This document shows, one piece after another, positions 1-8,536 of a stretch of 64,000 nucleotides of DNA (position 1 is its first letter; each line of letters begins with the position of its first letter). The notes beneath the pieces were generated by a model. The model was not told the origin of the DNA and ran no database searches. It was given only the letters and a program-made list of their open reading frames with translations. This stretch comes from Clavaria fumosa (Eukaryota; Basidiomycota; Agaricomycetes; Agaricales; Clavariaceae): contig OX637801.1 of assembly GCA_951802425.1 (NCBI GenBank), positions 2,108,001 through 2,172,000 of the forward strand, read 5' to 3'. Position numbers and translations under genes: made by a program.

Positions 1-140
1 TCCACTGGACCCACAGCTAGCAGCTGTAACTAGTTCACTAGACCCATAGCTAGCACCTGCAACTAGTCCACCAGGTCCACACCTAGTAGCTGTAACTAGT
101 CCACTAGATCCACAGCTGTCAGCTGTATCTAGTCTACTAG
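1..140. repeat. 33-bp tandem repeat, about 4.2 copies
   Basis: Four consecutive 33-base units (1-33, 34-66, 67-99, 100-132) plus a partial unit to about 140 share the frame TCCACTAGAYCCACAGCTAG followed by cAGCTGTAACTAG. They differ at several positions each. The array probably continues beyond the left edge of the window. It lies next to the truncated gypsy element and may belong to that repeat block. No coding role is apparent. Confidence 0.85.
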
Positions 141-253
141 TCCCCCATGTACTACCTTTGACAAGTTAACTTGACAAGTTGACTGACCATAAGGATTCCT
201 TGTCCAGCTGTAGCTGCAAAGAGTACACTATGAATTATACCTAACTGCTGTGT

Positions 254-952
254 CTAGTTAATTATTTCATTCAGTACTACTGGGGATTTCGAGGGCTGGA
301 TTCGTCCAGAAGCAAGCTGCTCATCCACCCAACAGTTCATCTCCACCATCTCCTGCCATGTCAAAGAATACAACTTGGAAGAAAGGTGCTCAGGGTCCTT
401 TTTGAACTCGATCTTAATATTGAAGTCTGGTCGGGAGCAGGGAAGTTCATCCCACTTCACTTCACTAAACACCAAAGGGTAGCGGCTGGGCCAATCGGGG
501 GTAGGGCCAGAGTTGGGAAAACGGGTGTCCAGAATATTCGTGGATGCAAGGGTACTCATTTTCAGGGGTGCAGGGGCTCGAGGGGATGGGGAACACTGTG
601 GGGGGCAGCGGGTAAGGCTCAGCTCTGCCTTCTGCCAGTCGATATCCAGGTTATGCCGCTTGAGCCAGTCATGCCCAAGGATGACCTTGTGGGACTGGGT
701 CTTTCCCAGCAGAAAGTGGATCCGCTCCTGGTGGTCACCAACTCTCACCAGCACCTCTATCCCATACCAGACCTTTCCATTCCTGTTCTGCATCCCATCC
801 ACATTATACATGGTGATTGGGTTCAGCAGGCGAGATGGCTCCAGTCCCACTCCTTTCGCCCACTCCAAATCCATGAAGCAGTTGGTGCACCCTGGGTCAA
901 CAAGGGCCTTCATTGTGGTCCCTTTGCCAGTGCTGAAAGCCTCCAAGTGCAC
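254..952 (-). pseudogene. Retropepsin plus truncated reverse transcriptase fragment
   Basis: The translation shows a retropepsin-like domain (ALVDPGCTNCFMD, then VILGHDWLKRHNLDIDW) followed by the linker and first conserved block of a Ty3-type reverse transcriptase (VDEQLASGRIQPSKSP). Homology breaks off after this motif at about position 290. The catalytic triplet is DPG instead of the usual DSG or DTG, so the protease is probably inactive or atypical. No ATG opens the frame, as expected for a pol segment read through from Gag. Confidence 0.75.
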
Positions 953-1081
953 CTGGATGGCTAGCTCTCATGGCACATGTTTCTGCACTTCTGGCCGCAC
1001 TCTGGTTAGGCACTCTGCCAGTCTCACTTCCTCCTTCACCTCAGCCCCAATTCAGGTATGTCTCCACTGCAAGATAGTATA

Positions 1082-1420
1082 TCAGGGTATACTTGCAGCA
1101 GGCACAGGGACGGAAAGGGGGCTGGCACACTTCTTCTCCCCAGCGGGAGTCCTCCTCTCTCTCTCACACAGATCTATGCAGGCTCGGAGCCATGCAATCT
1201 CTTTCTCATATTCCTCCGCCATTTGGGGGGCACATGGTGCTGCCCAGGTTTGGGCCCTTGGGACCTGCAGACGCGTATCAGGCAGGGGGCAGAAACGGAC
1301 AGCATGGCCAGTCTGGTGGCATCGGAAACAACATCTCTCATCAGCAGGGGCCCATCCTTGGGCCATGGCCACATCCGGAGTACAAAGCAGAGGGGTCACA
1401 AGAGGTTGCAAAATGGTCAT
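1082..1420 (-). pseudogene. Gag zinc-knuckle (CCHC) segment
   Basis: A frame of about 112 codons overlaps the Gag stop by four bases. It contains CFRCHQTGHAVRFC, a C-X2-C-X4-H-X4-C zinc knuckle that binds nucleic acid in retrotransposon nucleocapsids. It ends at a TGA. At least two more in-frame stops occur before the protease homology begins near 952, so Gag-Pol continuity is lost here. Confidence 0.7.
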
Positions 1421-2064
1421 GGCAGGTCACGGTAGGGTCGCGGTGGGTCGCGTGGGGTCACGGGGGGTCGCGGTGTCCGTTCCGTGAGTATCCCATCCAG
1501 TCGCCTTTGCTGGGCATCAAGCCTCTCAGCCAGCACCTTCCATTCTCCATATGTCTCTGGCATCGGGGAGACACCATAGATTCTCTCCACCAACCTCCTA
1601 CTCAGGTTCAACTCCAGCCAATGGACTAGGATTCCTGAGTCCTTCTCTGCACTCAACTTCACCTGTCGGAACAGTGTCTCGAATTTCGTGAAGAACTCCG
1701 GTGCTGTCATGGCACCCTGTTTCAGCCCTGCAATATCAGCAAGGGCAGTCGCACGGTCATTCAGGTCATCGAATGCGTGCTTCATCTCCTCCACAAACTC
1801 TGCCCAGGTTCCAGCCTCGCCACTACCCAGGATCTCTTCCGCCTTCATATTCACCCACTCTGCAGCGAATCCTTCTCCAGTAATTTTGCTCAGAGCAAAA
1901 AGGACCTTCACCAGGTCCACAGCATAGACAGTTGGGTTTGCCATAAACAGGAGGCGAAGGGATCGGAGGAACATACGGAAGTTCCTTTTCTGCCCATCAA
2001 AGGGGGCAACAAATAGGTCAAGCCTCATAGGTTGGGCTACAGGCAGGGTGACATGGTCTGCCAT
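1417..2064 (-). pseudogene. Retrotransposon Gag (capsid) fragment
   Basis: An open frame of about 215 codons starts from an ATG at 2064. The predicted protein has the features of a fungal Ty3/gypsy Gag: a hydrophobic/aromatic core around LDLFVAPFDGQKRNFRMF, then FAAEWVNMKAEEIL and TWAEFVEEMKHAF, followed by a proline- and arginine-rich tail. The stop codon overlaps the ATG of the zinc-knuckle frame as ATGA (1417-1420). This may be an ancestral programmed overlap or decay. In an intact element the product would form the virus-like particle of the transposon. Confidence 0.75.
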
Positions 2065-2220
2065 CACAGGCCCTGGATGCTGTAAATAAAGTTCCAGGCC
2101 TTGGGCACTCAGGATTTCTTCGATCTCTTAACAGTCCTGTCCTCTTAGGCTGCTCTTCTGTGTACTTATGTACCTATAGAACTCTTATTCTATGAATCTT
2201 TTGTTAACGTGGGGCCCAAA

Positions 2221-2566
2221 TGGTGTCCCAGGTGGTCGCTCCACAACTCCTAATGAGTTGCCTGTGCGCCCTTCTGACAATGGTCACAGAGCAAGGGCCC
2301 TGTCCACTGGACCAGGAAACTACAGAAAGACTATGTAGGGGCCTTTCCTTGCCCTGTACACTACACGATTCACTGGTACGTAGCTGCAAAACAAAGTTCT
2401 GGGCCTTGGGCACTCGGTATCACTTGGGGAGGGTCACAGTTGACTTCCTCCTGGTCTGGTCATGTGTATCTACACACAGTAAAAATTTCGCATGGTTCTG
2501 TTACACACCACAGGCAGGGTAAAGGAGAAGAGGATGATAGGGGCTGAGCTGTGACAACGTGTCACA
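2221..2566 (-). repeat. Putative 5' LTR of the gypsy element
   Basis: On the minus strand the block begins TGTGACACGTTGTCACA, a short near-palindrome typical of a fungal LTR start, and ends ACACCA. Two bases later comes TGGGCCCCACG, which has the TGG start expected of a tRNA-primed binding site. Gag starts about 155 bases further on. No second LTR or target-site duplication is visible to confirm the ends, so the limits are inferred. Confidence 0.4.
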
Positions 2567-4071
2567 GTTTGAAATTAAGGGTCCAGGCTAGCTGGGTTAG
2601 GACACAGGGCTAGGGCAGACAGGCGGATCTTAGTATTATATCAGACTGGGTCTCACACAACTCAAGCGTAAGGTCATGACAACAATACTAAGATAAGGGG
2701 AAAAGGGTACAAGAATGGAAAAGACGTAGTATATATAGCGAACGCTTCGGCATTTGCTGGCGTTCCCATGCTCGGACCTCTCAGATCACGTGATGCACCC
2801 AGGCCCAGGTCATGTGATCTTACAATTATGTAATCTGACCACAGCCACAGGTCATGTGACCTTCCAACAACCCTCCCCAGTTTCTCCACAACTGCACTTT
2901 GGGATGGCTTACATAAGCGATCCTAACAAATGTATGCATGAAAACATGTTCAAAGTTTGGTGAAGTTAGGCCAAGTTCTCAGGAAGATAGCTCAGAATGT
3001 GTCTGTTGGAGGACAGTTTAACATGAAGGCAGAGACAAGTACTGCAGAATTGTGTAAAAATGAATATTTTCTGTGCATTTTGCAAATTGACACTGAACCA
3101 AGGCAGATACAAATGTGGGGTGTCCAGATTTGGAATCTCCTGATTTTTGCCAATTTTTTGGTGTATAAAAAGTCATATTTTGCAAGCTGTGCAAAAAATT
3201 TCCCACAGTCATAGCAGCTTACCAAAAGCAGCTATGCCTGATTGGTAACCTGTTCCTGAGGGACCAGCCACAGGGCTGCTCAATTTCAAGTTTTTATTTT
3301 TAGCATTCTTTATTTGCCTTTGTTTGTCTGAGAAGTTTGGTATTCCAAACAAGTCTGATAGGAATCCTATGAAAGGAAATTCCTAGGAAACTCTGATGGT
3401 CTCACTAAATTCCTATCAGAATAAACTAGGAAAAAGAACATAGGAATGCTGATTTCATGCCAGTTTGGCTGGGATAATGTTCCTATCAGATTCCTAGGAT
3501 TCCTATCAATTCCTAGGACTCCTATAGGACTCCTATCGGAATAGGTGGGGGAGTGTAAAGACCTCAAACATTGCAACAGTTTTGTCCCTCACTGTATATA
3601 CTGAGAAGGGAAGTATGATGACTGTACTGTACAAGGTAACTGCTCAGAAGTTTGACAATGGCAACCATAGGGGAGGGATGAACATATCAAAGAAATGGTC
3701 ATGTGGTCATGATAGTGACAAGGAGGGAAATGACGGTTGGCAGGGGAAGAGAACAACGGCAGGAAGGAGGACAAGGGTGGCATGGAGATGGGATAACGGT
3801 AGCAGGCGGGGGAGACAAAGGACTTGCTGGATTCAGGTTAATTTTGATGGTGACAGGGCGACAGCTGTCAGGGTGCGACAGGATGATGGCATTCCACACT
3901 GACGTTCCATCACGAAAATGGGCCATCTCCTCAGTACCAGTCATGTGGTCTGCAGTCAGGTGGTTGGGCGCTTACCCACCACATGACTATGGGTTTACTA
4001 GTCACGTGTCTGGGATCCTGGGCATGCCCCATGACGTTAGTGTGGCAGTCACCTGACTACGTACTGTAACA
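2567..4071. other. Gene-free repeat-like stretch
   Basis: I see no supportable gene here. Two features stand out: a cluster of near-palindromic TCATGTGA/TCACGTGA heptamers to octamers (around 2786, 2810, 2850, 3698, 3936, 3978 and 4002), and a patch at about 3355-3545 built from reiterated TCCTATCAGA / CCTAGGA / ATAGGA pentamers. Short open frames look random. The stretch is probably old repeat DNA. Confidence 0.5.
3355..3545. repeat. Low-complexity patch of reiterated CCTAT/ATAGG motifs
   Basis: TCCTATCAGA, TCCTAGGA, CTCCTATAGGA and their reverse complements recur about a dozen times in 190 bases, giving many small overlapping palindromes. It may be a degenerate terminal region of a transposon or a fold-back element. 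No defined ends are visible. Confidence 0.5.
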
Positions 4072-4308
4072 CTTTGCGACTGGCTGGACAGCGGCAGAGA
4101 GCCTTGCAGTTGCACACCTGAACCACCTGTTGCAGGGCTACTGGCATTTGTGGCTGCAGAGGAAGTTGGGGCTGGTGAAGAATGTAGCCACTGTGTCTCG
4201 GATGATCAGGGGACATTCAAATAACTCTCTTTACTTGCAGGTACTGTCATAGGGTCAGGGTGCAAAAATTAGGAGAAATAAATGGAGATACTCACACTTC
4301 TCCACCTC
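4072..4308 (-). pseudogene. Displaced copy of the NLR gene's 3' exon and intron
   Basis: These 237 bases match 8703-8939, also 237 bases and in the same orientation, with scattered substitutions and no net indel. The matched region covers the last intron of the large NLR gene and parts of both flanking exons. It is thus a genomic duplicate, not a spliced retrocopy. Homology stops sharply on both sides, so this is an orphan fragment. It is either a relic of a second, related NLR gene or a stray duplication. Confidence 0.8.
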
Positions 4309-5460
4309 ACATGGTGTAAGGCTATAGGCCTTTTCTGTTCTTATATTACATAAGCTATATACCATATTAGTCTACTAGCATAGCCGCTTGGGCTATGCTT
4401 ACATCAGTGGCCTCTGGAGGGCCACTCACCTATATATACCATGTTGCAACTGTACACAGAGGGTAGATCCCTCTATATAGAACTACTACACTCAATATAC
4501 CATTGAGTCCGGTTCTTTTGAGGGATAGAAGTCATTACAACTTTTTTGAACCTTTAACACTACAAGTGTGGTTAACAATGGGCAATGCCTGTACAGCTGA
4601 GCAAAAGAAATACAACAGGAAGGGAGGAGAAACTCCTCCCTTGGTAGGACTTCTGCGTGACACAGGCATTGCACAGCCAGAGGGAATAGGACCCTCTGTC
4701 GAGCCCAGCAGTGAACCACCACTAAGGGCTGACATGGCGTCACTGGCCCCTGATGATGGCATTAGGTCTGAAATGCTGTCAACACGAGGAGGGAATCACA
4801 ACATGCCAAGTCATTGGTGAGGTGCCATCAGTAGAGAAGGCCGGGCCTTCAAAAGGAAAGGGCAGAGAGTCCTTAGAAACCCACGAGAGGTGGCTGTGAG
4901 AGCAGTCAAGCTTGCAGGCTCCCTCCAATATTGGAGACAAGCAAACAGCGACAGCGTGAGCTAACGCTGTAGCTGAGAGACTCTTGAATATTCAGGTGGA
5001 ACTCTCCCACCAGGACGAAGAGTTTGAGGCTCTTGTAAGGGCAATGAAAAATCGCCAAGCCACGATTCGGCAAAGGCTAAGCAAGGAAGCTACCCATGTT
5101 AGGAGGGTATTGGACTTGCTAGACGAGCAGGGAACCACGCTAGCGGCTCCCTTATGGTGGCAACACTGTGAATCATTGGAACCCAAAGTGGGGCTTGCCC
5201 TGCTGAGTCAGGTGCTTTTGGGGGTAGCCCTGTGTGTGCCACAGTACAGTTTGTCTGCACTATCCAAATAGAGAGAATTCTGCTGAAACTGGAGTCAACT
5301 AATGATGTATAAGAGATAAAATCATCATACCAGGTCAATAGAGTGTACAGAGCAAGCAGTGGGGGATGTTCAAAGTTATTGGGGCAAGTGTGACCATGAG
5401 GTTGGGCCTTTGCCCCATTGTTTGTATCTATTTGGCATAGGCTACAGTGATGCTGATCTC
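4309..5460. other. No convincing gene; two short open frames
   Basis: A plus-strand frame from an ATG at 4578 to 4820 (80 codons), and another open stretch to 5271 whose first in-frame ATG is near 5044, are the only candidates. Neither matches a family I recognise, and the two are not clearly joined by splice sites. A TATATA box-like sequence lies near 4430-4480. The second frame has a charged, helix-rich composition. They may be remnants of a transposon-encoded protein. Confidence 0.25.
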
Positions 5461-5735
5461 ACAATCGATTTTCCAGGCTTCTGGCTCATTATAAAGCTTA
5501 GCTTTGCAGAGACAAAATGAACAATAAATAAATTGGAAATTTTCTATCAGAACAGATTTTTTTAATTTCCTCTTTATTCTAAGAAATAATACAAACATAG
5601 TTATATCTTAGGATCAAAAGAGAATTAAATAAAAGTGTTCTGATAGTAATTTTCTAATTTATTTATCAATCATTTTTGCTCACTAAAGCTAAGCCTGAAA
5701 ATAAGTCTGGGATTCTGAAAATTCATCCCAAGTTT
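5461..5735. repeat. MITE-like imperfect inverted repeat
   Basis: The left arm (about 5465-5550, with AAGCTTAGCTTT, ATAAATAAATTGGAAATTTT and CTATCAGAAC) is mirrored by a right arm (about 5635-5735, with GTTCTGATAGT, AATTTATTTAT and AAAGCTAAGC) around an AT-rich core. This gives a fold-back of roughly 270 bases, the size and AT content of a miniature inverted-repeat transposable element. Arm identity is moderate and I could not define a target-site duplication. Confidence 0.45.
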
Positions 5736-6426
5736 TACAGTTATTTTGGCAGGGCAAAATTGCTTTTTTGCATATACTACAGTTTCTGCACAAATTTACA
5801 AAAATTTGTCTTGCCTAGTACATAGATCATATGAACTCTGATCATTTCTCTCCCTTTGTCATTGTGCCTTACTTCCTTACAGAGTCAATATTTAACTTTC
5901 AATGTATTGGGTCACCCATTTTGTGGCAGTGCAGTCACGGCGTGTCACGTGACACATGTCGCACACTACCAGGATTGCCCATCCCCACAACGTCGTAAAG
6001 AGCAGGTTGACTAAAATCATACGAACGCACCGTTCGTCAAAATACCGTGACGCCCTTGTCTTTCAGCACTCGTCTGCCCAGCCAAGCACAGAATGTTCTG
6101 GATGAAAGGGAGCGACATTAGAATGCAGGAATCATTCCTCTGGATATCTGCTTGATCCTGAGATTCATACATCCTTCACCTTTCCAGTCTCGCACTTGTC
6201 TCTCGCCAACGCCATATCAGGCTGATGCAGAAACTGTCTTGCTAATCTTGAGTAAGCGAAACAAATGAGACGTGTCGTGTCTTCGCGCTGTCGAAAAACG
6301 GGCGTGGCCGTATGTGCAAGCTAAGGCGCATTTCAGCCGAATGACGGCAGTAATGGGTGTGTAAACGCGTGAAGAGAGATATTGTACACTGTACAACGAA
6401 AAGTTCTGTTACATAAGAATTTCTTC
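5736..6426. other. Intergenic, upstream of the BFR2-like gene
   Basis: No coding signal is visible. Composition changes near 5.9 kb from AT-rich repeat DNA to more balanced sequence, which suggests the start of host gene space. TCACGTGACA near 5947 is a perfect E-box-like palindrome. Confidence 0.4.
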
Positions 6427-7922
6427 ATGACGTCGCGGCCATTTGAGCCGCAAGGTCCATCTCCAACATTGATGCAAGCACGCAGCACCAAGCAGACTTC
6501 GACCATTGTACCTGCGGGAGATATGTCAGAGACACCAGGCCAGGATCTCCCGACCACTTTGAGGAAAACTCGAGACGAGGACCGCAAGAAAGGAAAAGCA
6601 GTCTTAAAGCAATTTGTTCGTTGGTTTGGGACTTCACTCACTTCCCTTCCTTGTGCATTGACCATGTCTACCAGGCCTTATATGATGTTCTGCTTGATGC
6701 ACGCATTCGCCTGCAGAAGTGTGTGACCCTTGCAAACAGACTTGGTCTTGTGCGTTCGCCCGTCCTGAAGCGTTCTCATAGCATCCTGACGCGCCTCAGT
6801 CAACGTCTTTGCCAGAAAATGCCTCTTTTTCGCCAAAGTTTGCTCAATGTATGACAAAGTTGGTTAAGGAGGGACTGCTATTGTCGGGAACTATCTACGA
6901 TCTTCAAGAAGTATGAAATGCCTCGGATGAGTTTGCTACTTTCGCTCACAGGTTCTCTCCCCTCATAGTTGCTTCTGGTCACAAATGAGAGCATCACGCT
7001 TCCACCACGCAAGAAACACAAGCCTTCCAAGCCAATTGATGACACCATTGAGAGTCTAGACATGGCAGTGAAAGAAGCAACGGCTGACTTTTCAGCCGTC
7101 GAGCAGATGTACGTCCCTTCACCACATTTTCTATTGCCAACTCGAACTGATCGTGCGGGAAAATCTGGGTCCTGAACCCCTTCCGTTCAAATGGGTGCGC
7201 AGAATACACCCGTACGCGCTCCGGACGCTACAAAAATGGTCCTCCAAGATCCTCGCCATCTCACCATCCCTGCTCGCGTCGTCATCTGCGAACCGCCCGA
7301 CGTTCTCTTCCATCGCTTCACACAAACCGAAGGGTGCCGTCCAGCTCATTGACGAGGTCCTCGCCGATCTCGATAAGCTCAGGGCACGGACGCAGGTGCT
7401 CCGATCAAAGACCCCTGCCGTTGGTGGCGGGGCAGAAGTGCAGGGCGAAGACGGTGGTGGGAGGGAAGTCTTCGACGACACGGATTTTTACCAGAGCTTG
7501 CTGCGGGATGTCATCGCCGCGCGGGCAGATGGGGGTGCTGGGGAAGCTGACTGGATGACAGAGCAGAGACGGCGGAAGAAGGAAAAGAAGAAAAACCTCG
7601 ACACGAAGGCGAGCAAAGGCAGGAAGATTCGGTGCGTCTTTACAGGAATTCATGCACCTTACTGCCGATCCTCTGACGTGATGTGCATGGCTTTGATGGT
7701 GGATATCTTAGTTATCAAGTCCATGAGAGGCTGCAGAACTTCATGGTTCCGGTGCCTGTGGTACATGGCGGATGGCACGAAGAGCAGATCGATGAATTGT
7801 TCGCGTCGCTGTTGGGGCGAGGGTTCGAAGGTAGTGGGCCTGTGCAAGACCACGACGAGGATTTGGGAACGGGAGACGTGGTGCAAGAGGCGGCTATGGA
7901 AGGATTTAAAATATTTGGTTAG
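6427..7922 (+). CDS. BFR2: BFR2/AATF-like ribosome-biogenesis protein, short N-terminus
   Basis: Bfr2/AATF is a nucleolar protein of the small-subunit processome. Joined exons give the family's conserved core: a basic helix (TLRKTRDEDRKKGKAV), ALYDVLLDARIRLQKCVTLANRL, KLVKEGLLLSGTIYDLQE, LQKWSSKILAISPSL, KGAVQLIDEVLADLDKLRART, and the C-terminal FDDTDFYQSLLRDVI, DTKASKGRKIR, MVPVP and WHEEQIDELFASLLG blocks. Introns seen include 6616-6674 and 6745-6815; others follow exons ending near 6909, 7108 and 7630. The start is the ATG at 6427. The long acidic N-terminal half normal for AATF is not present upstream, so this is either a shortened paralogue or a gene truncated by rearrangement. A decayed relative lies at 17.5-18.25 kb. 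Confidence 0.8.
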
Positions 7923-8536
7923 TTTATGGCATGTATGCATCAACATCACATTTGAGGCGTTATATATCTTGGTCCCCAATCTGTACTCAGAGAGCACTAA
8001 GCTACCTTAAATGAAGAATACATCTATGAATGGCAATGTCAAAAAAGGGTTGTGAGGGGCATTACTGTAAGGATGCATTGGACTATAAGATACTGGTTGT
8101 ATCAGCAACATGGCTCAGCTAAACTGTCAGTATGAACTGGTATGTAGTGTGTTAAGGAGTTACTTACCATAAAGAGGGGTAGAACCACACTGCTTTGCTT
8201 ATGATTTTGCTGATGTGCCCTTGGATTTTGTGCAAGGCTATCACAACTCCAGGGCTGATTTCTGCAAGCTGCTTGGGTTCAGGATTCTTATCAGCATTGT
8301 GCAAATATTATATCTGGAAGGTTTTGGTTTTTTTCCACACTCCCTAAATCTGCTGGGATGACAAGCCAATTCATGTGATTCAACCTACTAGACAAGATGG
8401 CTTAATCTCTGACTCCTTACATCACTGTACTGTACATTTTAGAATAGATACCTGGTTCTAAAGACCTCGGGTCAAGTACCCCACAACACATTGCATGGTT
8501 ATAACGGATACACAAAGAAGTTACCAAACCAACCTA
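7923..8536. other. Intergenic, convergent gene ends
   Basis: This AT-rich spacer separates the stop of the BFR2-like gene (plus strand) from the stop of the NLR gene (minus strand). No gene or structured element is visible. Confidence 0.5.

Larger units (their letters stand above)
254..2566 (-). mobile_element. Degenerate, truncated Ty3/gypsy LTR retrotransposon
   Basis: Read on the minus strand, this block has a putative LTR, a tRNA primer-binding-like site, Gag, a CCHC zinc knuckle, a retropepsin-like domain and the first residues of reverse transcriptase, in the canonical Ty3/gypsy order. Reverse transcriptase stops abruptly near 290, so RNase H, integrase and the other LTR are absent from the window. 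Gag and the zinc knuckle lie in different frames, and in-frame stops separate the knuckle from the protease. The element is therefore not autonomous. It marks the left 6 kb as repeat-rich accessory DNA. Confidence 0.85.

Noticed and set aside
386..1487. Plus-strand open frames over the gypsy fragment
   Set aside because: They lie opposite the recognisable Gag, zinc-knuckle and protease frames and have no similarity of their own.
6333..6665. Minus-strand frames opposite the BFR2-like exons
   Set aside because: They overlap conserved plus-strand exons and lack family similarity.
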